From positions 11,097,640-11,161,639 of the forward strand of contig NC_135781.1 in assembly GCF_028453695.1 (NCBI RefSeq): a DNA stretch of 64,000 nt, read 5' to 3'. Under the pieces are notes generated by a model. The model saw only the letters and a program-made list of their open reading frames with translations, was not told where the DNA came from and ran no database searches. The DNA is from Augochlora pura (lineage: Eukaryota; Arthropoda; Insecta; Hymenoptera; Halictidae). The position numbers were made by a program, and so were the translations under genes. Below are positions 39,169-51,165 of the stretch, piece after piece; the first letter of the stretch is position 1; the number at the start of each line of letters is the position of its first letter.

Positions 39169-39816
39169 GTTACAGTAGCGTTCATAAAAATAATGCAAGA
39201 TGTAGACTGCTACATTAACACTCACGAAAATCCAGCTAAATCTGGTACATTAAATTAGCATCTATACAAATTCTACTAAATCGAGACAGCTACATTAGCA
39301 TCCACAGAAATCCTACAAAATCTAGGCTGACGCATTACCATTTCCCAAAATCCTATTAAATCTAGTGTGCTACGTTAACACCCACAAATATCCTAGCAAG
39401 TCTAGTAAGCTTTATTAGTATCCACAGACATTCTACAAAATCTAGTCTGCAACATTAGCATCCATAGTGATGTTACAAAAAGCAGGTTGCTACGTTAGCA
39501 AATTCCTATGTAATGGTACATTAATATTCATAAAAATTATACAACATCTAACCTGTGACATCAGCATTTTCAAAAATCCAATGAAATTTAGTTTGTTACA
39601 TTAACGTTCATAAAAATTTTACGAAATCCAGTCTGCTGTATTAACATTCACGAAAATCTGTAGAATCTACTTTTCTACATTAGATTTAATTAATTCGATT
39701 TAATTAACTAGTTTGCTAACAATCTCAATTTGCTACATTAACATTCACAAAAATTGCACGAAATCTAGTTTGCTACATTAGCGTTCACATAAATTCTACT
39801 AAAATTTGGAGTTGCG
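39169..39816. repeat. 40-bp degenerate tandem repeat, about 16 copies
   Basis: The unit is close to GCTACATTAGCATCCACAGA followed by AATCCTACAAAATCTAGTCT. Period 40 is clear in the first copies; later ones carry indels and heavier divergence. Non-coding, with stops in all frames. It lies about 270 bp from tetraspanin exon 2. Confidence 0.85.
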
Positions 39817-40085
39817 TTACAACCTCGACTATCATTATTATAATACTGTTATATTAAATAAAATTAATATAAAATCGTATAAATCAATAAACACCTAGTC
39901 TAGTTGTCAATGAACCCAAGTAATTGTTTTCTTATCCGGACATCAACGATCACTAGACCATTTAAAGACCTGAGGTTCTAGACCTCGATGGAACGAAGTA
40001 AAACGCGATTAAATTCGTGCCCCATAAATAATCGAAAGATTTTGTTGGTCGGGAAATAAGTCGGCTGAAATTGTCGGTTACTCAC

Positions 40086-40277
40086 CATGAGGAGAACGCA
40101 TCTATTTTCAGAAGTTACACCGCCGCAGCCGAGCCAGCTACCGATCACAGCCAGGACACCTGCGATGATTAAAGCATAGGCCAGAGTCGGATACGTGCTG
40201 GTCGTCATCAGGGATACGTAGTTGTGCTTTGAAATCACGGTCCAGATACCGATCCCGCCTACGACCAGTCCGGACAG
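40086..40277 (-). CDS. Tetraspanin (CD151/TSPAN11-like), exon 2, on the opposite strand
   Basis: Sixty-four codons, phase 0 at both ends, preceded by TTTGTTTCCGTTGCAG and followed by the donor GTGAGT. It starts LSGLVVGGIGIW, the second half of membrane segment 1, which joins exactly to exon 1 (22782-22901). Then come the small extracellular loop (SKHNYVSLMTTSTYP) and membrane segment 2 (LAYALIIAGVLAVIGSWLGC). After the intracellular loop with CGG, it ends in RCVLLM, the start of segment 3, which continues as YVFVVMLVFL in exon 3 at 43967. Exons 1 and 3-5 are on the + strand, so this contig is probably inverted in the scaffold. Confidence 0.9.
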
Positions 40278-43200
40278 CTGCAACGGAAACAAATGTGGTT
40301 ACACCATGCCCTCTGTAAACTCTTAATTACCGCTTCTTCGAATAAAAATTATTAACCTAATGATTTTTGAGAGGCCTAAAATGGCAAAATATTCTTCAAA
40401 ATCTTCAGAAGAAATTCTCTCTCCTTTGTTATTTGATCATTGAATTTGTACTTTGACGCAAATAGAAATCATTTCAACGAATCCATAGTACAATTCCTTG
40501 GAACAATTCGTCTCCGAACGGAACAAAAGAGAATAATCATAATTGCGGTACAAGAGTTCGCCGAAGAATGGAAATTGAATAATCTTTATGCCGTGGAGAT
40601 AGGAAAAGGATTATAATTATATTCATTACAATGTATATTCTGCGTTCCAGTGGCTCGGCAAATGCATACCTATCGCGTACCTAACCCGGATAAAAGCGAT
40701 AAGCAGCGTAGACGTAATCCGTGCGGCAGGCATCAACAGCGAGCGTATTAAATCCCAGAGCACGCGATCACGTATTTGAACGCATAAAAAGCCCCGACAA
40801 TATCGTTCCGTTCCAATTAATTCATCCGGATTCGAAACACGTGTCCCTCGATGAGCCAGCAAGCGTCGCCGGGAATAACGAGACGCTGTGATCCATTCCG
40901 CAAGACGCCACCGCACAACATAACGCACACCTTGTGTTGTGGCGTCTCCGATACGATCGCTGTACACGCGCGCCGCGTTTTATTTGGTGATGAATCGAAC
41001 CACGTTGAACGCCACGACGAACTGGATAGATACCGTTTCCGCCCACGGAGGACAGCTGGTGTTTGCGAACGTCGTCGATAACTCGTGTCGCGTCAAACGT
41101 CCATCCCTATCTGTTCCAACCCCGCCCAATCCCCATGATTTATCCACTGCTGGTAAAACAAAAATGTTCGATCGAACGACTGTTGTAATATTCGCATGTT
41201 TCGGCGGGAAACTTCCCGGTAAACCGGGAAAGTATGCAGATATTGGAAATGGTAGAGCGGCTGGACGAAAATGGCAACTGTTTCAGTATGTCGTTGTGTT
41301 TGGATAAAAGAGGTTCTCCCTTTCTGTACATGTTCGTAGTCGGATAAAATGCTCCTCGTTTAAAGTACATGGTAGGTTTTCAACGAAAAAATTTCTTTAA
41401 ATGTTTGGACCAAAATGTAGCTTTCCGAAAGAAACTCGCATTGAATGGACACAATCTCTTTTAAAATACATATAAATCCATGTTCATATAGAATGTGAAT
41501 AAAACTAGCATCTTTTCAATATTTAATATCACTAGAATAAGAATAGATTTTATTAAAATACAAACATTTAAACGAAGATGTTTTATTTAAAAGTATGTAG
41601 TAACATTTAAATAAAATGTATACTATGTTTTGAATGATAGTATAAAAGCACTTTAAACTAAAAAGGATAATTTTTCTCGGATAATTTTCTCTAACACTGA
41701 CTTCAACATTTAACACAAGTTCATATTACTTTCCTAACACATTACGTAATAAATTAAACTATCAGTTTAATGAACGAGTTATGCCTGTGAGAAGTTCAAT
41801 AATTGTAATTGTCGTTTTTCACCAATTTTTTAAGAAATTATTAACTCTTGACACTACGAGTACCTTTACAGTTATATTGCCTAACATTTCTGAAGAATTA
41901 ATTTTTGATTCTTGCACGTCTTAATTAACTTTTATCCCTAGAATTTAACAAAACAAGAATCAAATTGTGTTTCACATTAATAAGAATGAATAACATTTGT
42001 ATTTAGTGCATCATGTGTTCAAAGGGCTGTTAACACATTAAAGGCGGGAGTCGTAGTACTACGATTTTTCTCGACTGTAGCTTAAAGGTGGGAGTCGTAG
42101 TAATACGATTTATTTCGACTGTAGCTTAAAGACGGGAGTCGTATTAGTACGGGTTGCAACCTCATTGCGCAATCCATGCGCACTTTACATTTGTATTTAG
42201 CATGTTTTGTGGTTTGAAGCGTTACCTAGCATACTTTCGTCAAGATCCCCCGCCTTTAATGTGTTAAAAAATAGTCGATAGATAAAGTCTTAAGAATCAT
42301 AACCATGATTTCGATTGATTGCTTCCCATCAATTGCTTCCAGCACTTGCCAACAACCGCGAGGGTGGTTTTTCTTCCGAAGTTTTCTGTCCCCTTTCATG
42401 GACATCCCTCGGGTGACGTCGAATGTCTCCCTGGGGAGCAGGCGGGCAAAGGTATCGGTTGATATACGAGCGAAACCGACGCGGATATCGTTCGACGCGC
42501 GCAATATTTACGGTATCGAGGTATGCGTGGTACGTGGGTAGCGCGCGCCATATGCACGGTGCACAATGTGTTGCACCAAGTTTTCGAGACGATGCATGCA
42601 GTAGAAAGTCTCGTAGTGCTCTCATGGCGCACTCACGGTGTACTCGCAGTGTACTCACAGCGCCTGCTTCGGAAATACCCGTTTCCCTTTCGTTGGGCGT
42701 GCAACACTACAGGGAATCCTCTGAACTCTAAACGGATTGCTTTACCGGTCGAGGAGCAGTCATTCAATGGCCATAAAATTCTGTATCCTAATCCCCGCGG
42801 CCACTAAACCGCGTTCCACAGTAATCCTTTTCTCGTTACACGCGTAATCGTGTTAAGCCGAACCGTTAAAAAACGCTACGTCCGCCCCTTTTTTTTGTGA
42901 AACTATGGCTATTCGATTTTGTCGGGGAATTCTGTCACATCCTGTCGGCCTTTCCATTAAGCAACCGGCCGCTTTATTGATACATGTTAAACAATTTGTA
43001 CTTTTAACAGTTTTTTTTTTTTACAATGTTTCAAAATTCCGGATTCCCATGGGTTTTGTTGCTTTGTCGCGGTAAATTTCGCCACAGGGTTCCCGATTCA
43101 ATCTCCACCCCGTTAGTACGATATTCGTTTTTCGGGGTTGTTGATCGGCACCGCGGCCGTTTCATCAATTCTTTCTCGGGGGGCAGCAACGAAACCGCAG

Positions 43201-43692
43201 CCACGGTTAGACCATATCATCTCGTATCGTCTCGTCGTCTCGTGGTGCAAGAACCCAGAGCCAGGAATGCGATATCGGGTTCGAGTCGATACCAGCCGTC
43301 TGCGTGGTCTCTCAGACCGCAGCTCGGCACCGCGGCGGCTCGTGCACGACAAGAACGAGGAGGATCCCGATATCCAAATCCCCTGCGGGGTGGCAGCCAG
43401 GAGATCAGCCCCACTGATTTATTATTTTATCATTGTCCCGAAGGCAGACGCGTATAGTTGCGCCGCGACGCAATAAATCCTCGGCGTTTCTGTTGCGGGT
43501 CAGTCGGCGGGTCGAGCCGGTCCTTATGATCCTCGAAAACAGACCGGCGATACGTATACGAAATCAGAATTTTTTGAAGCGGTCCAGCGAGGGAAATCAA
43601 TTGAAATTTATTCCATATTCAAACAATTTTAGTAACCCGAAGTCTCTTCGTGAGATTGTTTTTATTGATTCTTGCCTGCAGCAACTGGAATG
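40278..43692. other. Tetraspanin intron 1, right part (if the contig is flipped)
   Basis: No exon is supported. It holds MITE family E (42034-42263) and CpG-rich stretches (about 40820-41110 and 42330-43500) whose open frames lack domains. In the flipped orientation this lies between exon 1 and exon 2. Confidence 0.5.
42034..42263. mobile_element. TTAA-flanked MITE, family E (230 bp)
   Basis: TTAA lies at 42030-42033 and 42264-42267. The inverted repeats CACATTAAAGGCGGG match perfectly over 15 bp. The left half consists of three 44-bp direct repeats, each with a palindrome of the type TCGTAGTACTACGA (42051-42064, 42095-42108 and 42139-42152). Only the first palindrome is perfect. Non-coding, so a non-autonomous piggyBac-type element by its TTAA duplication. 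Confidence 0.85.
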
Positions 43693-43792
43693 NNNNNNNN
43701 NNNNNNNNNNNNNNNNNNNNNNNNNNNNNNNNNNNNNNNNNNNNNNNNNNNNNNNNNNNNNNNNNNNNNNNNNNNNNNNNNNNNNNNNNNNN
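43693..43792. other. Assembly gap, 100 N
   Basis: Exactly 100 N, followed by a run of eight G. It is the right border of the contig that appears inverted. Confidence 0.99.
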
Positions 43793-43966
43793 GGGGGGGG
43801 CCGAGGTTCGTCAATAGCTAGGGACATATAATCTGGAACGAATCGAGGGGAAGGGCTCGATCTTCTGGAGGAAAGTAAGAGGATCGATTCGTTCTACGCC
43901 CCGGCACCGACGACTCAATCCATTTCCCCGATTTCCGCTAATCCCGCATTCATTTTCTGTGCGCAG

Positions 43967-46900
43967 TACGTGTTCGTGGTGATGCTGGTCTTCCTGCAGG
44001 AAGTTGGAGTCGGCGTGCTGTCGCGGCTCTACGAGGAGCAGGTCGGCCCGGAGCTCAAGACAAATCTTAATCGCACCTTCCTCGAGAACTATTCCGTGTG
44101 GAGCACGGAAACAGCCGCGATCGACCAGATGCAGATAGAGGTGAGAGCAAAACTTACGTAAAAGTAAGGGAAACCCGCCGTCAATGGAACATATGTTTAA
44201 GACAAGATTACAGAAATTCTCATTTTAAGATCGGAAAATCAATTCTCTTATTATAAGTTCTTTACTTGCTTTATTTGTACTTCTTTTGACAAGTGCAGTT
44301 TGTCTCAATCATTAATTAAATGTATCGAATAACAGAAGTATAATCATAAATAGGACAGTGTAACAAGATAAGCTAACATTATTGTGTATACTAATCTTAA
44401 CACGTTCCGTGCCAAGTATTTTTTACTCCACTCTTTACACTGGTTATTTGATATTTTATTAAAAATTGATATATTATACGTAATTATTAGTAATTGTATA
44501 TATAACAATAAAATAAACTTATTACAACCCATTTTTCGGGGGAAATTAATTCTTTGCTCCTAAATTTGTTGTAAATTATATTTTTAGCTCACTAAATAAA
44601 CATGCTAGCATGTATTATCGGTGATACACGTGACACGGAACGTGTTAAATTACATAAATCTTTTATGAGATAATCTTGATCAATACCGACTCGGAACGCC
44701 CATTCGAAATGCTCATTTGCGAAGTCATTATTTCAGCAAATCGAGCCTGAAGTCGTTAAACGGGGCTTTTGTCTGGCCCCTTGGATCTTGGGGACGCGGT
44801 TGTATGTACCATGAAGAGGCCACACTAATAGCTGGCTCTCGCGAAACAAGACCTTAACCATCTTGGTTTCGTCTGCGAGTCTTGGAAGTGGTACTTGTTG
44901 CCGGAAGTTCTGCTTGCAGGATCGGGGATGTTGTCTACATCCGTCGATGCTGGAGAGAAATTCTAGGAATCACTTGGCAGGATCCGTGGATCAGTTAGAT
45001 ATCAACAATCTGGGCTTCGATTCTTTTGGCTTAGTCTATAAGATATAAGGATTTTTTTTGTCAACCTTACTCGGAGGATCGATAACGTAATTTGAAGTTG
45101 AGAAGAGATTCTACAAATCAGCTTCCTCAATAAGCTCTCTTAAATCAGGATTTATTTCTTCTCGTTTCGCCTATAAGACCCAAGACAATTTTGATTGGCG
45201 AAAACCCTGATTGTCTCTCAATATTAGGACGCCATTGGTAGTAGTACTGCTACGTAGAAAACTAAAAAGTAACACTTGTCTGCGAAACCCCAGAACTGTG
45301 TGTCCTTGATCTGCATCGTTATTTAAAGCCGTTGGAATAATTACGTTCAACAAGATATAACGTACCTTTTTTAGCACATTTGCAAGTCATTCTTCTTCGT
45401 GCAATCTACATGTCCCTGATCTAGATTCTTACATCAGACTGCTCGAGTCAACACAAAGACCCAGGTCAAACTTAGCAACCATCGAAATCGTACTTAAACA
45501 TTGTTAAAAGAAAAGCAAAAATGTCGCAGTGCTCTCTGTTTACGATCTCCATTCTCGGCTCAGCTCGCGAATTAGAACGGCCGTAGATCTCGCGACATGC
45601 GCCTCGACATTTACAACCCCCATAGCCGTAAAGATCGTCAAGTTCGCCGGTGTTCAGCTGTTCGCGAGTCGCGTACACTTTCGTCCAGAGCCTCTTAAAG
45701 GCTTTATCGTCCTCGCTTGCAAACTTGATCGATCCTCGAGCTCCAACAGCGCTCGGACGAAACGCGGGGGTGGCTGCTCGAACGAAACAGTTTAAGAAGA
45801 CATCTGTTCGCGATTCGTGCTTATCGGGCCCGGGACTCTGCCCCTCCAGCGGCAACGTAGCCGCGCCAGTTCTCTCTTTATTTCTCACGGTATCTTCGAA
45901 CGTCGGAGGAAGGTTCTCGTCGTTAAATTCCGCTCGGCGCGGAATAGCTGCGGGCTGGCCAGCCGAAGCTAGCTGCTCGCGATATCGCCTAGCCATTTTT
46001 CTTTATGCTGGCGCGTTGCGACTGCTCTGCGAGTACTCCGCGAAAGCAAATCATCGTTATCGCCGCGGAAAATGCTCCCGGCTCGGCCCGTGTAAATCGA
46101 TTAACGCCGAGACTCCTTCATCGATCCGTTTCCTTCCCGTGGAGCACAAACGCCGGTACTACGCTCTCGAGGCGAAGTCGAGATACCGTATTCCTGGTTG
46201 TAACGACCGAGGGAATTCCCTTTTCGGCTATCTAATACACTGCAGCTTCCTATCGACCTGGAAAATCTCAATCAGACGGTCGGCCGAGAGGAATCGGTGC
46301 GTTCTGTACCTTTAAACAGCACCTTCTACGCTGTAGGATCTCTACATGAAAGATAAAGTGCAGTATTTTAATAATGAAGGATAACAAGCGGAAGAGCCGG
46401 TTTCTATGACCATAGAAACATTCTTCTAACAATAGGACAAATATCGCTATGATTTGAAAACATGCTTAATGATAAGTAACAAAATTAAATATACGTTACT
46501 CATCCTTGTAAATACCACAAGAAAGAATTCACCCTAACAGATTCAAAATGTTCATTTTGATCGAATATGATTATCAAAATTTAACATTTAAAAAATTTTA
46601 AATTACTTCAATTTTTACTAATTATTAGTAAAAATAAATGATTAAAATCGATTAATTATACCTATTGGACAACGACAAATCAAACTAACATAACAATTTT
46701 TCACTTTCAAAACAATTCTTTTGCTTTTGCTGCGTCAGCTTGACGATACCTCGAAGCATTTAAATAAATGCTTTAATCTGAAGAAATAGGTCGACGTTTT
46801 CTTTCCCAAAGTAAAATTGAAAGCAATGAATAAAACTGATCGAATTAAGATAGATCTTGGAGAGGTTAGTCAACAACTGGCAGGAACTACACTGGTGCCT

Positions 46901-48357
46901 CGCTATGCGTCCTCAATCCGTTCGAATCGTATTTCAAAGAAAGGTCGACCTATTAGGCATAATTGTTCGCGACCATAAAGGAATACCAAGTTGGACTTAT
47001 TCCAAAGCGGACGTATACCGAGGTACCACTGTATTATCGACAGGATTTTCACTCTCCCCGCCGGGGGAGGGCTCGTTTCCATTACGAACTTTCCCGAGTC
47101 CTCTGGCACCCTGAGAACAGAGCCTGACTGACGAGTCGTATTCCCTCATTAAATTTTCAGTTCAAATGCTGCGGAGCCCTGAGATTCGAGGACTGGCTGG
47201 TGAGCGAGTGGCGAAAGGACGAGGACGTCCTTAAGGATCTCAGACTTGTCCCGGATAGCTGCTGCAAGACCCCGACGCACCTCTGCGGAAGGAGGGATCA
47301 CCCGTCGAACATCCATTACACGGTATTTATCGATTGTGTCCCTTCTATCTCCCCGTGTTTCGTTTCAAGAAATGGCGGGCCGTTTATTTGTTCCAATTTA
47401 CTTCGTCGAGGGCCGCGGATTACGACACTGCTCGCGATTCAATGGCCCCCGTAAACACGAGGAACGAGGCTTGAGAAGAAGAAGCCTCGTTATCGAAGTC
47501 TCTTGATTTCATTGCGCGAACCTGCTACCCGGGATCGATGTAAAACCTGGCTAATGGAAAAGCGGGCTGCGGCACTCGAGACACAGATTCCATTAGATCC
47601 GGTATCGGCGCGGCGGCGGTCCGCCGTTTGTCGCGAGTTTCGATGGTTCGGCGAGAATCGCTCGGGGAACTTTGTCTATTCCCTATCCGGGAGAAAGAAA
47701 ATCAATTTTCCAGCTATGGCTAAGACCATCGCCACTTCAGACGTTAACGGAGACCTGTTATTGGAGGATCGAATAATCGAGGTCCTGTTGTATAAGATCA
47801 AACAAACCACGCGTATTCCGTTTTAACAATTTACTCTAGAAAATATTTACGTAAATGCAGAGATCGCAAAAATCATCATATGTAAAGGAAATGTCAAAAT
47901 CTATCATCCTCAAACGTTACGAATATATTTCATCTTCATCTTCCTTGTTCAAAATATCAAAGCAAAATAGTCTAATAGAATTGGCTCATTTCATTGAGAA
48001 CAAACACAAAGAAGATAACTCAAAAGTAAATTAAAGAAAAGAAAAAAGGCGCATCGAATTGTCTCTATGGTTAAAAGTAATGTAACTCGGCTAAAAATCC
48101 ACAGTTTGCATGGGAAAAGGCCGAGTCAGCTTGTAGAAGACTCGGAATAAAAATCCTCGAAAGAGCTGAGATTTCCCAGATGTACCTAACGATTTATTAC
48201 GGTTCCCCAGGGTTGCATCTACAAGTTCCTGGAGACGACGAAAGACCACCTGATCATCCTGGGCGCCGTTGGTCTGGGTCTGTCGGTGCTGGAGCTGTTC
48301 GGGATCGTGCTCGGCTCGTGCCTCTATATAAAACTGAGGCACGACTTCGACGACTGA
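43967..48357 (+). CDS. Tetraspanin (CD151/TSPAN11-like), exons 3-5
   Basis: Coding exons 43967-44140, 47161-47322 and 48211-48357 (stop TGA), all in phase 0 with AG/GT borders. Joined to exons 1 and 2 they give 264 residues, normal for a tetraspanin. These are four-pass plasma-membrane scaffolds that organise integrins and other partners. Exon 3 holds membrane segment 3 (YVFVVMLVFLQEVGVGVL) and the start of the large extracellular loop, with glycosylation sequons NRT and NYS (about residues 139-147). Exon 4 has the signature CCG (165-167), then DSCC (196-197) and C204. Exon 5 adds C218, making six loop cysteines, then membrane segment 4 and the tail KLRHDFDD. CD151/TSPAN11 kinship is judged from overall likeness; Drosophila Tsp74F may be the counterpart, not tested. 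Intron 3 carries two small elements. Confidence 0.92.
44401..44644. mobile_element. TTAA-flanked MITE, family F (244 bp), in tetraspanin intron 3
   Basis: TTAA lies at 44397-44400 and 44645-44648. The inverted repeats are CACGTTCCGTG, perfect over 11 bp and then CCA against TCA. The interior is AT-rich and non-coding. Right-hand palindromes include CATGCTAGCATG (44601-44612) and an imperfect one centred 24 bp from the right terminus (about 44612-44629). Confidence 0.8.
46890..47031. mobile_element. TA-flanked MITE, Tc1/mariner type (142 bp), in tetraspanin intron 3
   Basis: TA lies on both sides (46888-46889 and 47032-47033). The inverted repeats read CACTGGTGCCTCGCTATGCG on the left and CAGTGGTACCTCGGTATACG on the right, about 80% alike over 23 bp. 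No coding content. A TA duplication and a CAGTGGT-like start suggest a Tc1/mariner-mobilised element. Confidence 0.65.
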
Positions 48358-51165
48358 GGTTTACTTCAAGTCCGCGAGAGCAACAACAACAGCCGCTCGT
48401 GGTGCAGATACATGCAGAACGACGCAGGAGCCGTTTGATCATCGCTGCGGAAGGGAGAGGTGGGAGCTACGTCAAGGTGCGAGGGGAACAGGTGCTCTAC
48501 CCTGGCTAGCCGTGCAGGACATCCTGCGCTCCCGACTCTTCCTCCGCGTTACAAAGCGCTAGACTGCAAGACTCGCGGCCCGATTCTTTCCCGTCCCGCC
48601 CCGTAACGGCGCACAAAGGGTTTCGACGGGCGAGAACCGGGCGGAAAGCGGGGGAGACGCGTGCAGAGCTACGGAACATTTCAAAGAGCAGCCTTCCCCG
48701 ACCTTCGTCCCGCTCCCATGTGCCGCTGTGTCGCGATATTTCGCAAAAGCCCAAGGGATGAATAGAAGGACTCGATACCTGGATCCCCGGGATCGATGGG
48801 AAACACGCGCGAGCTCCCGTTACCCTCCAGTGCGTCCCGGAGGTCCCTGTGACCGGGAGAAGGGAGCCCTCCTCTCCCTCGACCGAATCCAAGTTCCGCG
48901 AGGAACCACGACGAATTTAGATGAAAAGGTCCTCGAAGCGGACCGTCCCCCAATCGACGCGCTCGCGCGAAATTTCGGAGTTCGTCAAGCCGAAACCTTA
49001 CGAAGGAAACCGAGCGTTTCCTCGAAATAATCGCTCTTTTTTGGAGGAATGTATTTCACGCGACGAGTGAACCGCACTCGGTTTTACTAGCGACCACGAA
49101 TCGCCTGTACAAATTAAGCTGTCTCTTTGTATACTGCCGTCACGAATCCGCGCACAAACGTTTCTAAAACTGTACATATAGGGAAGCAGTTCGCGGCCGC
49201 GGGCGAGGCGTTACTGTGCGTTAGTTGCGCAGCGATAAAATGAGAGTTCATGGGTGAAGGATTGACAATATTGAGGAATTCGTGAGAGCGACCAATAGTT
49301 CATTTGCACACACGCCGTGGAGTTTGTTTAACGTCAGCGAAGATCTTGGCAGAACGCAATTGATAATCTATCATTAATCTCTCAGGAAAATCGATTCCGC
49401 GACCTGTAGAATCAACCAGCAATGATCGTCAATAAAGGATCAATGATCGTCAAAAAATCAGCAAGAAACGTCAATAAAACAGCTAAGTAATAGTTTAGGA
49501 AAATTTTGTGAAAATTTCTACATTTACACGAGATAATCAATCTGTTTCACTTATGTAACACGACCACGAACACGTTATGGTGCAATGTAAATTGTCTAGA
49601 TGATCGACACTGTAGTCCCAGTTTACGACGGTTTCTGTGAATTGACACCATGATGACTATAACGCTAAACTAGCGTCAATTTGATTGAAAAACACCGTAG
49701 CGTCATGTAATCGCCGCTGGTTGTTGATAGATATTACTACATTGATATTATAGTTCTATAAATTATTTCTAATTTCAACTTATCTACTTTCTGACATAAA
49801 CAGCCATTGATGAAAGTTATTGTCAGTTAATAATTTAGCACTGAATTGTATCACGAGAGATTGGTACAGCTCAGAAAAATGTGTTCCAGAAGAAACGAAA
49901 AACTGTTTCTAATTGTAATGTGTTTAACGACGTTTACGAACAATGAGAGATTGTTCACATGTTCGCAACGACAACATTTGTAAAATACTTATATAGGGAG
50001 TTTGTGCCTCGCTCGGAAAAATCCTCATCGATTAGGATTGCGATCTAGCCGCGACTGCCTCCTTCAGGGACTGATGCCCAATTGCCGGTAAACGGACCAC
50101 CGAATTGTCCCGAATTTTTTCACGAAAAGGAGAAATAAAGACAAAAAACAAAGAGAGAAATCCGATCGATCGAACGAACGACGAGAAACAATCCGCTCTC
50201 TCGTTCGCGTCCGACCAATTTTCGTCTTTCCAAACGTGCCGTTTCGCTTTGTTTGTTTCTTCTCTCGTTCTTCAGTCTGCGTTTGTTCAACGAACAGTCC
50301 GGAACCAATCTTACGGACCGTTTGGCCGGCGAAACGAGGATCGTTGATCGGCGGACGAGAAGCGGAACGACTCCGTAGGAGATCGATCGAGAACTGTAAA
50401 CAGTGCCTTGATGAAATTAATAGCGTTGTTAAGGTCCAGAGATATTTTGAACCGTCGGTTATGTATATTCGCGGACAGAAGCGTTTCGCGTTGTAAATGT
50501 ACGTACAGTATTTATATATTTATCTGTTGCTTCGCAGGTTAATACGAGCCTTCGCACATTATTTATGACGAGTTTCTCGTGCAAAGTGAGCAACGGGCTC
50601 GTTCCGTCGACGATTGATACGAATTTACAATTTACACGTTCTCGAATGTTCGAGCAAAAATATTTCGAATTTTCGTCGTGTGCAATATAATTGTACTCTA
50701 CTCTGACGCACGATATGGCGCATGGTTGACGTAAAATAATAGCGTGTGCGAGGGCGCAGAGTTTAGAAACTTTTAAACAGTCAATACTTCGCATAATTAC
50801 GCAATGAAAACAAAGAAATACTTGAAAAGTTTCTAAAACGCAAATATCCAATCACAATCGTCGACTCAACTCAGCACCACGTTCGGGACGAAGTCTAAGA
50901 GCATATTTTACTATCGTACGGTCGCGCCATATGTTATATTTTATTCTTAATGTTATTGTCTTCATTGGTATTACATGTATGTGTATTATCTGTTAGAGTC
51001 TAGAAGAACTTTATAAATATTGTACTCCCTATTCTGTTACGAATAAAAACTAAAACCGCACGCCCAGCAATTTCTCGCATGAGCAATGGAAAATGCAATC
51101 AGAATACAGTCGATATCGTAATCAAGTTGATTGCAACGACGACGAACGCGATAAACAATAATTTA
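48358..51165. other. Tetraspanin 3' untranslated region and intergenic DNA
   Basis: Follows the tetraspanin stop. AATAAA signals on the + strand occur at 49431-49436, 49473-49478 and 51042-51047. The first two lie in a short direct repeat around CAATGATCGTCAA. Which site is used cannot be told. Open frames in the CpG-rich part (48360-49030) have no recognisable domain. Confidence 0.5.

Larger units (their letters stand above)
25328..40085. other. Tetraspanin intron 2 (if the contig is flipped)
   Basis: No exon is supported here. In the flipped orientation this sequence lies between exon 2 and exon 3. It holds the elements and repeats listed separately (30216-30832, 33600-33889, 34124-34222, 39169-39816). 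CpG-rich blocks occur at about 28080-28500, 29090-29780, 31350-31760 and 38200-38780. The block at 29105-29275 is dense in GACG/CGTC motifs. Open frames in these blocks show no domain. Confidence 0.5.

Noticed and set aside
45650..46315. Open frame of 221 codons on the + strand
   Set aside because: CpG-rich composition with overlapping long frames on the other strand, no domain, and intronic position; no support beyond length.
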